A stretch of DNA of 64,000 nucleotides from Streptomyces chattanoogensis (GTDB lineage Bacteria; Actinomycetota; Actinomycetes; Streptomycetales; Streptomycetaceae): the NCBI RefSeq assembly GCF_001294335.1, contig NZ_LGKG01000151.1, forward strand, positions 1 through 64,000, read 5' to 3'. The notes beneath the pieces are model-generated. The model worked only from the letters and a program-made list of their open reading frames with translations. It did no database searches and was not told where the DNA came from. This document shows, piece by piece, positions 8,615 through 16,714 of this stretch. A program made the position numbers and the translations under genes. Every line of letters starts with the position of its first letter. Position 1 is the first letter of the stretch.

Positions 8615-11029
8615 TCACTCGTTGTTGAACTCCTCCACGACCGTTGCGCCCAGCTCGCGGACGATCAGGTCGTGCCCGCTCAGCGCGGTGTCGACGAGAT
8701 CCGGGTCGTCCTCGGCCGGCATGTCGTACTCGATCGACACCGGCGGGGGCTCGGGGGTGTACGAGGGCTCCGGCGCGGGCCCGCTGCGGGCCGCCCCGGC
8801 GGACGCCGACGGGGCCACCGCCTCCCGCGCCATCCGCGCGCCCTGACCGCCGCCACCGGACCCGCCGCTCTGGCCGCCCTGCGCGCCGGGCCCGTGCTGC
8901 CCGCCGGGGCCTTCGGGCGCCGCCGGGGCGCTCTGCGGGGGCGGCTGCGGTACGGACTGCTGCGGCGCGGCGGGCGCTCCTCCGCCGAAGCCGCCGCCTC
9001 CGCCGCCGCGGGGCGCGCCACCGGCAGGCGGGTTGGCGCCGCCCGACGGGTCGACGATCGCCTCGACGCGCCACTGCACCTGGAACCGCTCGGCCAGCAC
9101 GTCCTTGAGGACGTCCTCGCTGCCGCCGTTGGCGAAACTGTCGCGGGCACCGGCGTTGGGGAAGCCGATCTGGAGGGTTGTGCCGTCGAATCCGCTCACC
9201 TGGGCGTTCTGGCTGAGCAGGATCCAGGTGAAGCGCCGGCGGCCCTTGACCGCATCCAGAATGTCCGGCCACATCTGCCGCACCTGCGCGGCTCCCTGCG
9301 CCGCCCCGGGCACGGCACCGGCGGGCGGCTGCTGCTGTACGGGCGCGGGCGCGGCGGCCGGCGGCCCGGCGGGTGCGGAGGGCGCGGGCGGGGCCGGGGG
9401 CGCTCCCTGGCCGCCCTGTCCCGGCGCCACGGCCGAGGGCCAGCCGCCGGGCTGACGGCCGCCATGACCGGCGCCGGGACCACCGCTGCCGGGCCATGCC
9501 CCGGGCCGCGCGGGCGCACCCGACGGGCCGGCCGTATCGGCCCGGTGGTGCTCACCACCGGACGCGGGCGGCCCGGCGGCCGGTGGCGCGGAATCGGGCG
9601 CCGTCGGTGCCACCGGTGGCGCCGCAGCCTGCGCGGGGGCCGCCTGGGGTGCCTGAGCCGGTGGCGTACCGCCGCCGCCCGTGGCTCCCCGCACCGCGGC
9701 CCGGGCGGCCGCCGGTCCCGACGGTCCGGCGGGCGCCGCCACCGGATGGGCCTCCGGCCCCGGCACATACCCGGCCGCCGGTCCGCCCCCGGTGGAAACC
9801 ACCGGCGCTCCGGCCCCGAGGCCACCACCGGCCGGCGCCCCGCTCATGCCACCGCCCGGCGCCATGGCCCCGACACCGCGCTCCAGCCGGTCCAGCCGCG
9901 CCTGCAGCGACCGCTCGTCGTCGTACGCCGCGGGCAGCAGCACCCGCGCACAGATCAGCTCCAGCTGCAGCCGCGGCGACGTCGCCCCGCGCATCTCCGT
10001 AAGGCCCGTATTGACCAGATCGGCGGCCCGGCTCAGCTCCGCCGCCCCGAACACGGAAGCCTGCGCGGACATCCGCTCGACAACATCGGCAGGGGCATCG
10101 ATCAGCCCCTTCTCCCCCGCATCCGGCACCGCCGCGAGGATCACCAGATCCCGCAGCCGCTCCAGCAGATCGGCCACGAAGCGCCGGGGATCATTGCCGC
10201 CCTCGATGACCCGGTCGACCACCTCGAACGCGGCCGCCCCGTCTCCCGCGGCAAACGCCTCGACCACCGCATCCAGCAGCGATCCGTCGGTGTACCCCAG
10301 CAGGGCCGTCGCCATGGCATATGTCACACCGTCGGCACCCGCCCCCGCGAGCAGCTGGTCCATCACGGACATCGAGTCCCGCACGGACCCGGCGCCGGCC
10401 CGCACCACCAGCGGCAGCACACCGTCCTCGACGGGGATGTCCTCCCGGCCGCACACCTCCGCCAGGTATTCGCGCAGGGTCCCTGGCGGCACCAGCCGGA
10501 ACGGATAGTGATGGGTCCGCGAACGGATCGTCCCGATGACCTTCTCGGGCTCCGTCGTCGCGAAGATGAACTTCAGATGCTCCGGCGGCTCCTCGACCAC
10601 CTTCAGCAGCGCGTTGAAGCCCGCCGACGTGACCATATGGGCCTCGTCGATGATGTAGATCTTGTACCGGCTGCCGGCGGGCCCGAAGAACGCCTTCTCC
10701 CGCAGCTCACGGGCGTCGTCCACGCCACCGTGCGATGCGGCGTCGATCTCGATGACATCGATCGACCCCCGCCCGTTCCTGGCAAGATCCACACACGACT
10801 GGCATGTGCCGCAGGGCGTGGGAGTGGGACCTTCCTCACAGTTCAAACAGCGCGCCAGGATCCGCGCACTGGTCGTCTTGCCACAGCCGCGCGGCCCGCT
10901 GAACAGATACGCATGGTTGACCCGGTTGTTCCGCAACGCCTGCTGCAGCGGGTCGGTCACGTGCTCTTGCCCGATGACCTCGGCGAAGGTCTCGGGTCGG
11001 TAGCGGCGGTACAGCGCAAGGGACGACAC
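8615..11029 (-). CDS. dnaX: DNA polymerase III gamma and tau subunits
   Basis: Clamp-loader ATPase of the replicative polymerase. The GTG at 11029 gives 804 residues starting SSLALYRRYRPETF. Walker A is GPRGCGKTT (about 45-53), zinc cysteines are C64, C73, C76 and C79, and Walker B is IIDEAH (about 126-131). The sensor/arginine-finger region reads TIRSRTHHYPF, with SRT instead of the common SRC. Domains II and III reach about residue 380. Then come some 230 residues of Pro/Ala/Gly-rich linker and a conserved tau-like C-terminal segment (RQMWPDILDAVKGRRRFTW). I see no slippery site for gamma production. The SRP RNA gene lies directly upstream. Confidence 0.96.
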   Translation of the reverse strand: MSSLALYRRYRPETFAEVIGQEHVTDPLQQALRNNRVNHAYLFSGPRGCGKTTSARILARCLNCEEGPTPTPCGTCQSCVDLARNGRGSIDVIEIDAASHGGVDDARELREKAFFGPAGSRYKIYIIDEAHMVTSAGFNALLKVVEEPPEHLKFIFATTEPEKVIGTIRSRTHHYPFRLVPPGTLREYLAEVCGREDIPVEDGVLPLVVRAGAGSVRDSMSVMDQLLAGAGADGVTYAMATALLGYTDGSLLDAVVEAFAAGDGAAAFEVVDRVIEGGNDPRRFVADLLERLRDLVILAAVPDAGEKGLIDAPADVVERMSAQASVFGAAELSRAADLVNTGLTEMRGATSPRLQLELICARVLLPAAYDDERSLQARLDRLERGVGAMAPGGGMSGAPAGGGLGAGAPVVSTGGGPAAGYVPGPEAHPVAAPAGPSGPAAARAAVRGATGGGGTPPAQAPQAAPAQAAAPPVAPTAPDSAPPAAGPPASGGEHHRADTAGPSGAPARPGAWPGSGGPGAGHGGRQPGGWPSAVAPGQGGQGAPPAPPAPSAPAGPPAAAPAPVQQQPPAGAVPGAAQGAAQVRQMWPDILDAVKGRRRFTWILLSQNAQVSGFDGTTLQIGFPNAGARDSFANGGSEDVLKDVLAERFQVQWRVEAIVDPSGGANPPAGGAPRGGGGGGFGGGAPAAPQQSVPQPPPQSAPAAPEGPGGQHGPGAQGGQSGGSGGGGQGARMAREAVAPSASAGAARSGPAPEPSYTPEPPPVSIEYDMPAEDDPDLVDTALSGHDLIVRELGATVVEEFNNE

Positions 11030-11120
11030 GCATACGACGATATCGGGCCCCGCTGACAACCGGCCCTTCCCCAGGTTCCCGGCTTCGCTCGAGCGGGGAG
11101 GCCCCCTCACCAACGCAAGC

Positions 11121-11206
11121 GCCCCCCACGCACCCGCCAGAGCCGACCTACCCTTGCTGCCTTCCGGCCCTGGGGGAGTTCAGTCAGATAGCGCCACGTG
11201 AGGGGC
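11121..11206 (-). ncRNA. ffs: signal recognition particle RNA, small bacterial type
   Basis: The minus strand carries the invariant SRP RNA apical segment GGCCGGAAGGCAGCAAGG (11153-11170), which binds Ffh. The ends pair perfectly over ten bases: 11197-11206 with 11121-11130, forming the closing stem. Total length fits the ~90-100 base bacterial RNA and may extend a few bases either way. It is transcribed toward dnaX, the usual actinobacterial order. Confidence 0.93.
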
Positions 11207-11225
11207 TGGGCTCCACACTAGCCGA

Positions 11226-11282
11226 TCCCCCGCCCCAAAAACGAACCCCTCCCCCACCCCCCCCCCGTCCCGACCCCCTCCT
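11226..11282 (-). other. C-rich tract (G-quadruplex pattern on minus strand)
   Basis: Several C runs of four to ten bases lie between the SRP RNA and tRNA genes, giving a G-quadruplex-type pattern on the minus strand. The tract sits immediately upstream of the SRP RNA, where its promoter is expected. No coding potential. Confidence 0.5.
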
Positions 11283-11330
11283 CCGGATCATGTTCGCGAG
11301 CACTCCCCAACGTCTTGTATTGTTTGCGGC

Positions 11331-11415
11331 GGAGGATTCGCCTAGTGGCCTAGGGCGCACGCTTGGAAAGCGTGTTGGGGGCAACCCCTCACGAGTTCGA
11401 ATCTCGTATCCTCCG
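11331..11415 (+). tRNA. tRNA-Ser (anticodon GGA)
   Basis: An 85-base type II tRNA. The acceptor stem GGAGGAT pairs with ATCCTCC, with discriminator G at 11415. The anticodon loop is CTTGGAAAG with anticodon GGA, reading UCC/UCU serine codons. There is a long variable arm (TTGGGGGCAACCCCT) and a T loop GTTCGAATC. CCA is not encoded. Confidence 0.96.
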
Positions 11416-11436
11416 CACTCGCCCGGCAGGGCAGAT

Positions 11437-11469
11437 GAAGGTCCCGACCGCTCAGCGGCCGGGACCTTC
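11437..11469 (+). terminator. hairpin terminator after tRNA-Ser
   Basis: A perfect ten-base inverted repeat, GAAGGTCCCG and CGGGACCTTC, with a 13-base loop lies 21 bases after the tRNA. It has no long T run, as is usual for Streptomyces terminators. Confidence 0.75.
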
Positions 11470-11554
11470 GTCGTTGTCGGGCTTCGGCTCGCAGCTGCCC
11501 CCTCCGACGGCGAGTGGGACCGGTACCGGTACCCCTCTGCGGCTACGGCTACGG

Positions 11555-11779
11555 CTACGGCGTGGACGAACTGCCCGGTTCGCGCGCGGCCGTGACGGTG
11601 ATGGCCGCGGCGGGGCAGAGGCCGGCGGCCAGGCGGGCCGCGGCGTGGTGGGCGGGTGACGGCTTCGTGTCGAGGAGGACCACGCGGCCGTCCTCGTCGT
11701 CCTGGTCGAACACCCCGGGGGCGGTCAGTGCGCACATCCCGGCGCCGACGCAGCGGTCTCGGTGAAGGGTGATGTCCAC
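11555..11779 (-). CDS. 3Fe-4S ferredoxin, P450 electron donor
   Basis: A 74-residue ferredoxin of the type that serves Streptomyces cytochrome P450s. Cluster cysteines are Cys10, Cys16 and Cys55 (CVGAGMC and CP), with a non-cysteine residue in place of the fourth ligand, as expected for a [3Fe-4S] cluster. The conserved PGVFDQDDEDGRVVL segment lies between them. It starts four bases after the P450 stop, so the two are co-translated. It is the likely electron carrier between a reductase, not encoded here, and the P450. Confidence 0.92.
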   Translation of the reverse strand: MDITLHRDRCVGAGMCALTAPGVFDQDDEDGRVVLLDTKPSPAHHAAARLAAGLCPAAAITVTAAREPGSSSTP

Positions 11780-11783
11780 CGGG

Positions 11784-13016
11784 TTACTCCTTGTCCCAGG
11801 TCACGAGGAGGCGGTGTACGCCGTAGATGTTCATGTTGGCCCGGAAGGGGACCTCCTCGGCCGGGACCGCGAGCCGCAGCGTCGGGAAGCGGGTGAGCAG
11901 CGCCGGGAAGGCGACGGCCATCTCGACGCGGGCCAGCTGCTGGCCCAGGCACTGGTGGGGACCGTGACCGAAGGCCACGTGGCCGGTGGCCTTGCGGTGC
12001 AGGTCGAGGCGGTCGGGCTCGAGGAACTTCGCCGGGTCGCGGTTGGCGGCCTGGAAGGAGAGGAGGACCGTCTCGCCGGCCTTGATCTTCTGGCCGGCTA
12101 TCTCGACGTCCTCCAGCGCGGACCGCAGCGTGGGATCGGCGACGGTCAGATAGCGCATCAGCTCCTCGACGGCGCCCTCGGCCAGGCCCGGGTCGTCACG
12201 CAGGGCGGCGAGTTGGTCCGGGTTGCTCAGCAGGGCGAAGGTGCCCAGCCCGAGCATGTTGGCGGTGGTGTCGAAACCGGCGGCCAGCAGGAACACCCCG
12301 ACGCCGGAGAGCTCTTCGTCGGTGAGGTCGCTGGTGGTCAGATCGCTGAGCAGGTCGTCGGTCGGCTCGGCGCGCTTGGCCAGGACCAGCCCCTGGAGAT
12401 ACTCCATCATCGCGGCCATGGCGGTGCCGCGCTCCTCCTCAGACGCCGCCTGGTTGAAGAGCGTCGTCACATGCTCCTGGAAGAAGTCCCGTTCCGCGTA
12501 GGGCACACCGAGGAGCTCGCAGATCATCAGCCCGGGGATGGGCTGGGCGAAGGTTTCCACCAGGTCCACCGGTCCCCCGTGGCTTTCCATGGCGTCCAGG
12601 CACTCCGCGGTGAACTGCTCGACGCGCTCGGTCAGCTGCCGCATCCGGCGGACGGTGAACTTGCCCATGAGCAGCCGCCGGTAGCGGGTGTGCTCAAGGC
12701 CGTCCAGGCCGAGGAATTCGCCGGGCGGCGCCGGCGGGATGTCGCCGACGTCGGCGAGCGGGTAGTGCAGCAGCTCGTACCGCGCGCTGAAGCGGGGGTC
12801 GGCCATGATCGACCGGACCACGGAGTGGCCGGTGGCCAGCCAGCCCGTGTGGCCGTCGGGGAAGCTCAGCCGGCGGAGCGGCTGCTCCTCGCGCAGCTGC
12901 GCCAGCTCGGCGGGCGGGTCGAAGGGGCAGCCCGCGGGGCGCTCGGTGGGCAGCGTCACCGGCTCGGGATGCTGCGCCGCGTCGTGGACGGGGCTCGTCG
13001 ACGGTTCGTTGTGCAT
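11784..13016 (-). CDS. cytochrome P450
   Basis: Haem monooxygenase of 410 residues. The ATG at 13016 follows GGAGGA. The I-helix oxygen-binding motif is AGFDTT (246-251), the K-helix ExxR is E285-R288, and the haem loop [10 protein letters not shown] places the cysteine ligand at Cys356. The C-terminal pattern resembles CYP107-type macrolide/small-molecule hydroxylases. It is followed directly by its ferredoxin. The substrate is unknown and no biosynthetic gene cluster core is nearby, so it may be an orphan tailoring or detoxification enzyme. The open frame runs on upstream through a low-complexity stretch that I exclude. Confidence 0.92.
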   Translation of the reverse strand: MHNEPSTSPVHDAAQHPEPVTLPTERPAGCPFDPPAELAQLREEQPLRRLSFPDGHTGWLATGHSVVRSIMADPRFSARYELLHYPLADVGDIPPAPPGEFLGLDGLEHTRYRRLLMGKFTVRRMRQLTERVEQFTAECLDAMESHGGPVDLVETFAQPIPGLMICELLGVPYAERDFFQEHVTTLFNQAASEEERGTAMAAMMEYLQGLVLAKRAEPTDDLLSDLTTSDLTDEELSGVGVFLLAAGFDTTANMLGLGTFALLSNPDQLAALRDDPGLAEGAVEELMRYLTVADPTLRSALEDVEIAGQKIKAGETVLLSFQAANRDPAKFLEPDRLDLHRKATGHVAFGHGPHQCLGQQLARVEMAVAFPALLTRFPTLRLAVPAEEVPFRANMNIYGVHRLLVTWDKE

Positions 13017-13033
13017 GGTGTCCTCCGGTGTTG

Positions 13034-13087
13034 AGTGGCGAGTGGTGAGTGGTGAGCGCACGGTGGTGTGCGGTGAACAGTGCGGTG
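13034..13087 (+). repeat. GTGAGTG-type imperfect repeats upstream of the P450
   Basis: Imperfect direct repeats of GAGTGGTGAGTGGTGAG and TGCGGTG-like units between the permease and P450 genes. They lie just upstream of the P450 start and could affect its transcript leader. No fold or binding-site identity is clear. Confidence 0.4.
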
Positions 13088-13180
13088 GAACGTGATGTGC
13101 GGTACGGGTGTTGCGTATTGGCAGGTGACGTATCGTCAGGCGCCTTGTCCGTACGGGTGAAGTGGCTTGGGGGGGGACGG

Positions 13181-13972
13181 TTACCGCTTCGTGTGGCGGT
13201 TGAAGGCCGACCGGGCCCAGAGGTAGCCGACCACGATGAGGCCGAGGCACCAGGCGAGGGCGATGATCCCGCTGTTGCCTGTTTCGGTGCCCATGAGCAG
13301 GCCGCGCAGCGTCTCGATGACGGGTGTGAAGGGCTGGTACTCGGCGAACCAGCGCAGCCCGGTGGGCATCGACTCCGGCGGGACGATGGCGCTGCCGAGG
13401 AAGGGCAGGAACGTCAGCGGCATGGGCATGTTGCTGGCCGTCTCGACGTTCTTGGCGATCAGGCCCATGGCGGCCGCCAGCCAGGTGAGCGCCAGGACGA
13501 GCAGGACGAGGAGGCCGGCGGTCGCGAGCCACTCCACGGGGTTGGCGCTGGGGCGGAAGCCCATCAGCAGCGCCACGCCGACGACCAGCGCGATGCTGAT
13601 CAGCGTCTGGAGGACACTGCCGACGACATGGCCGGTCAGGAACGCGGCGCGGGAGACCGACATCGTACGGAACCGGTTGACGATGCCCTCGGTCATGTCG
13701 GAGCAGACGCTGATGGCGGTGGACAGGGCCCCGGAGGTCGCGGCCATCAGGATGATGCCGGGCGCGATGTAGTCGATGTACTCCCCGCCGCCGGTGGGCG
13801 TACCGCCGATACCGGTGCCCAGGGCGCCGCCGAAGACGTAGTTGAACAGCAGCAGCATCACCAGCGGCATCGCGACGACCGAGACCGTCATGCTGGGATA
13901 GCGCAGCGCGTGCTTCAGATTGCGCCGCAGCATCGTCATCGAGTCGCTGACGGCATAGGACAGGGAGCTCAT
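13181..13972 (-). CDS. ABC-2 type transporter permease (DrrB-like)
   Basis: Membrane subunit of a DrrAB-type drug exporter, 263 residues with about six membrane segments. It has the family's conserved loops ([78 protein letters not shown]). Its ATG overlaps the stop of an ATPase gene tail (ATGA), but only the last residues of that ATPase survive. The transporter therefore lacks its energy subunit here and is probably non-functional unless an ATPase is supplied from elsewhere. Confidence 0.88.
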   Translation of the reverse strand: MSSLSYAVSDSMTMLRRNLKHALRYPSMTVSVVAMPLVMLLLFNYVFGGALGTGIGGTPTGGGEYIDYIAPGIILMAATSGALSTAISVCSDMTEGIVNRFRTMSVSRAAFLTGHVVGSVLQTLISIALVVGVALLMGFRPSANPVEWLATAGLLVLLVLALTWLAAAMGLIAKNVETASNMPMPLTFLPFLGSAIVPPESMPTGLRWFAEYQPFTPVIETLRGLLMGTETGNSGIIALAWCLGLIVVGYLWARSAFNRHTKR

Positions 13973-14100
13973 CGAGCGCTCTCCTTCTGGGAGTTGACTC
14001 CGGCGCCGGACGGGGGCCGGCCGGTGAGGGTGGGGAAGACCTCGTCGAGATCGGGGGGGGTGCGCCGTGAGCGCCTCGGCCGTTTCGAGACCGCCGAAGA
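13969..14100 (-). pseudogene. remnant C-terminus of ABC transporter ATPase (DrrA-like)
   Basis: Only the tail of a DrrA-type ATPase is left: [19 protein letters not shown], the usual last motif of this family, ending in the ATGA overlap with the permease. A preceding segment reading [14 protein letters not shown] is in another frame, separated by a run of eight C (14053-14060). Walker A, signature and Walker B regions are all missing. Immediately upstream lies a fragment of an unrelated gene, so this looks like a deletion junction. Confidence 0.65.
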
Positions 14101-14212
14101 GGCGCTTCGGGGGCGGTGAGCCGCTCGGTCAGGGCGCAGGCTTCGGCTCCGACTGCGGGGCGGCGACCGCGAGTTCATGCCGGAGATTGCCGACGTAGGG
14201 CGTGAGGTCCAT
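14101..14212 (-). pseudogene. truncated, frameshifted HicB-like small regulator gene
   Basis: The ATG at 14212 opens [18 protein letters not shown], matching the start of a small conserved Streptomyces protein often labelled HicB-family antitoxin. The frame then stops at 14129. The expected continuation ([15 protein letters not shown]) is present in another frame, so a small indel has broken the gene. The rest of the protein is missing and the ABC ATPase remnant follows. The upstream GGCGCCA palindromes are of the kind found before such genes. The family name is from memory of the motif. Confidence 0.6.
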
Positions 14213-14218
14213 GACCCC

Positions 14219-14345
14219 ACTATGGCATCACGATGGCGCCATAACAAGCTTTCTTGGTGCCATCATGGCGTGTTTGTCGCCATGGTGGCGCTATCAAGGC
14301 GCCTGAAGAGTGCAGGTGGCGCCATCGTCGATATCGGCGCCACCC
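14219..14345 (-). promoter_or_regulatory. cluster of GGCGCCA palindromes
   Basis: Upstream of the HicB-like remnant are several copies of a TGGCGCCA motif: a perfect palindrome ATGGCGCCAT at 14233-14242, TGGCGCCA at 14317-14324, and imperfect forms near 14255, 14277 and 14334. The stretch is less GC-rich than its surroundings. It looks like a multi-site operator for an autoregulator whose gene is now broken. Confidence 0.6.
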
Positions 14346-14371
14346 CGCAGCACACCCCCGAAATGCGCCGC

Positions 14372-14682
14372 TCACCTGGGCATATCGGCCTTGGGCTTGG
14401 TGGCGCGCACGATGGCGGAATGCATGCCGTCGGCGGCGATGGGGGTGCCATCTCTGACTCCAAGCCGGGAGAGGGGGAGGACAGGAGTGATCTCGATGTC
14501 CGTGGAACCGGCGGCTTCGAGGCCCTGGCGGTATTCGGCGAAGGAAAGGGCGCCGGCGATGCAGCCGGCGCAGTCGCCGCGCTCGGCACGCTGGGCGGGG
14601 GCAGGCCGTCCTCGGCGACGACGTCGGAGATGCCGATCCGGCCGCCGGGGGCCAGGACGCGGAAGGCCTCGGCGAAGACCGC
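14372..14682 (-). pseudogene. 5'-truncated arsenite methyltransferase (arsM) remnant
   Basis: The minus strand codes for the last third of an ArsM-type enzyme: AVFAEAFRVLAPGGRIGISD, then AQRAERGDCAGCIAGALSFAEY and the C-terminal ADGMHSAIVRATKP. GCIAGALS with the preceding cysteine is characteristic of arsenite S-adenosylmethionine methyltransferases. A frameshift lies near 14590 between the two parts. Everything upstream of 14682 is gone: the SAM-binding GxGxG and the first catalytic cysteine. An arsC fragment starts at exactly that point on the other strand. Confidence 0.75.
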
Positions 14683-14984
14683 GGGCCGGCTCGGCCCCGG
14701 CCGCGGCCGTGAATCCGGCCGTGGTCGAGGCGATGGCCGAAGCCGGTATCGACATCTCCGCCGAGAGCCCGAAGATCCTCACCACGGAGGCCGTTCGGGC
14801 GTCCGATGTCGTGATCACCATGGGCTGCGGCGACGCCTGCCCCGTCTCTCCCGGCAAGCGGTATCTCGACTGGAAGCCGGACGATCCGGCGGGGCAGGGC
14901 GTCGCCGCCGTACGCCCGATCCGCGACGAGATCCGCCGGCGCGTCCAGGGGCCGATCGGCGAACTGCTCGACGACCGCGAGTGA
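14682..14984 (+). pseudogene. 5'-truncated arsenate reductase (arsC) remnant
   Basis: The frame from 14682 reads RAGSAPAAAVNPAVVEAMAE and continues with TEAVRASDVVITMGCGDACP, then GKRYLDWKPDDPAGQGV. This is the C-terminal two thirds of a low-molecular-weight-phosphatase-type ArsC (arsenate-mycothiol transferase family). The N-terminal CX5R active-site loop is absent and there is no start codon, so it cannot be active. It abuts the arsM remnant head to head, showing that the 5' parts of two divergent ars genes were lost together. Confidence 0.78.
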
Positions 14985-15126
14985 GCGTCGGCGGGGCCAC
15001 GGGCGGGCATGCCCATGCGGCAGGCGGCCCCGTCGCGACACGCCGCCCCGCCCCGGACGCCTTCTCCTAACGTCCTTAGGTACCTCGCTGTAGGGTGCCA
15101 GCACCCGGACAGCAAGGAGTCGTCGC

Positions 15127-15804
15127 GTGGCCAAGCAGCCGACCAGGACCGCCGTACCGGCGGGCAGGAAGAGGGTCGCATTCGTTGCGGCGGCCAGCGC
15201 GGTCGCGGCGCTCGCATTCGGTGGTGGTGCCTCGGCGATTACGTCGCGAGGCGCACTGGCAGGCAGTGCGGCCAAGGTTTCGGCTTCGGATCCGCTGCCC
15301 GCCCCCGTGGCGTACGGAAGCACCACGGCGCTCCCCCCATGGCCGGCACCGGCGGACGCCACGGCGGGGGCTCGCGCGGCGGGGCTGGAGGTATCCGAGA
15401 TGGAGGGCACCGCGATCCATTTCCATACCCACCTGGATGTGATCGTCGACGGAGAGCCGGTGCAGGTGCCCGCGAATCTGGGCATCGACCCGGAGACACG
15501 GATGATGTCGGAGCTGCACACCCATGACACCCGCGGTGTCCTGCACATCGAGGGACCGGCCGAGCGCCGCTACATCCTGGGGCAGCTGTTCAACGAGTGG
15601 GGAGTTCGGCTCAACTCCCGTGGGATCGGCGGCCTGAAGGCGGGCGGGGGCAAGACCCTGACCGCGTACGTGGACGGCGAGCGGGTGTCCGGCGACCCGG
15701 CCTCGATCGAGCTGACGGCGCACCGGGAGATCGCGCTGGTCTACGGGGACCCGGACGAGCAGGTGGACGTGCCGTCCTCGTACGACTTCGCCCCCGGCGA
15801 GTAA
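15127..15804 (+). CDS. secreted His-rich conserved protein
   Basis: A 225-residue protein with GTG start 7 bases after AAGGAG. The N-terminus is a typical Sec signal (Lys/Arg-rich, then VAFVAAASAVAALAFGGGASA). The mature part carries HFHTHLDVIVDG and ELHTHDTRGVLHIEG histidine clusters, then FNEWGVRL and ELTAHREIALVYG. The HxHxH pattern suggests metal binding outside the cell. Proteins of this type are conserved in actinobacteria without a known function. A small hairpin (GGGTGC-CA-GCACCC, 15093-15106) lies in the leader. The end overlaps the convergent neighbour by 64 bases. Confidence 0.75.
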   Translation: MAKQPTRTAVPAGRKRVAFVAAASAVAALAFGGGASAITSRGALAGSAAKVSASDPLPAPVAYGSTTALPPWPAPADATAGARAAGLEVSEMEGTAIHFHTHLDVIVDGEPVQVPANLGIDPETRMMSELHTHDTRGVLHIEGPAERRYILGQLFNEWGVRLNSRGIGGLKAGGGKTLTAYVDGERVSGDPASIELTAHREIALVYGDPDEQVDVPSSYDFAPGE

Positions 15805-16520
15805 GAACAACGGCCCCGGCGGGGCGGCGCTGGCACATGACGGGCCGGCCGGATTCTGCTGCGGAGCAGGGCGAGCGCCGCAACCAGCACCCAGGCGTCG
15901 GTTCCGAAGGCGGCGATCCGCTCCAGAGTCCCCATGCCGATTCCGGGGTCGTACTGACCGAAGAACATCGCTGCCCCGGCCAGTGCGACGGCGGCGAGGG
16001 CGAGGGTTATCGGGCGCAGCCTGCCGAGCGGGGCGGTGCGGCGGAGGAATCCCGTGCAAAGAAGCCCGATGTTGCCGATGCCCATGATGATCAATGCGCC
16101 CAGTACGTGCAGGTTTTCGTCCACGTCGGCAGGGACGAAGCCCACGAGCACCCATGCGCCGGCGTTGAGGAGAAACAGGATCCGGGCGGTGCGGGACATC
16201 CCGCCGCGGCCCCAGCAGGCGGCGCCGGTCAGGAGGGCCCCGGCCAGCAGCAGGACGCCATGGGTCGCGAAGGAGAGGTTCATGACGTCATGCAGCGGTG
16301 AGCACACATAGCGCGGACGGGAGACGTCCCAGGTCTGGCAGTGGACGTTGCCCAGGTCGCTGATGTTGTGGCGTATCCAGCTGTAGGGCGTACGCCAGGC
16401 GGCTCCCACCGTCCATTGGGCGGCCAGAAACTGCAGGGCGGCGACGATCCACAGGACGGCGCCGACTTTGGCACCCGTAGGGATACGTGCTTCCCGGTGT
16501 GGTGGCGAGTGCGATGTCAT
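15741..16520 (-). CDS. DUF998-type integral membrane protein
   Basis: A 259-residue protein with about six membrane segments and the loop typical of DUF998 proteins: after the first helix, WIRHNISDLGN followed by a cysteine-containing segment (HCQTWDVSRPRYVCSPLHDVMN). It continues with a helix ending in GALLTGAACW and another with GIGNIGLLCTGFLRR. The function of the family is unknown. The last ~20 residues are encoded over the 3' end of the convergent secreted-protein gene, an unusual antisense coding overlap. The longer upstream frame is a shadow of the ABC exporter. Confidence 0.75.
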   Translation of the reverse strand: MTSHSPPHREARIPTGAKVGAVLWIVAALQFLAAQWTVGAAWRTPYSWIRHNISDLGNVHCQTWDVSRPRYVCSPLHDVMNLSFATHGVLLLAGALLTGAACWGRGGMSRTARILFLLNAGAWVLVGFVPADVDENLHVLGALIIMGIGNIGLLCTGFLRRTAPLGRLRPITLALAAVALAGAAMFFGQYDPGIGMGTLERIAAFGTDAWVLVAALALLRSRIRPARHVPAPPRRGRCSYSPGAKSYEDGTSTCSSGSP

Positions 16521-16714
16521 CTTCCCCCGATTCCCCCTTGGCCGGCACCGGGCGCCGCCCGGCTTCCCACCGGCTCCTGACCGGCCTCGATCGGCGTCTC
16601 CCGCGCCTTCGGTCACAGACTCGCAGCGGCCGGCTGCCCGCACATCGCCGCTTCGGGGGAATCGGGCTCCCTCATCCTCGGGATATCGCTCTGGCTCTTC
16701 CGGGGGCAACGGGC

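Noticed and set aside
8615..11029. programmed frameshift for gamma subunit in dnaX
   Set aside because: No A- or T-rich slippery heptamer is present in the GC-rich linker; a gamma form cannot be supported from sequence.
11331..11469. tRNA-Ser as an attachment site for an integrated element
   Set aside because: No integrase gene follows and no second copy of the tRNA 3' end was noticed in the window.
11769..13034. 421-codon plus-strand frame across the P450
   Set aside because: Shadow of the P450 with its I-helix and haem motifs on the minus strand; the translation is low-complexity.
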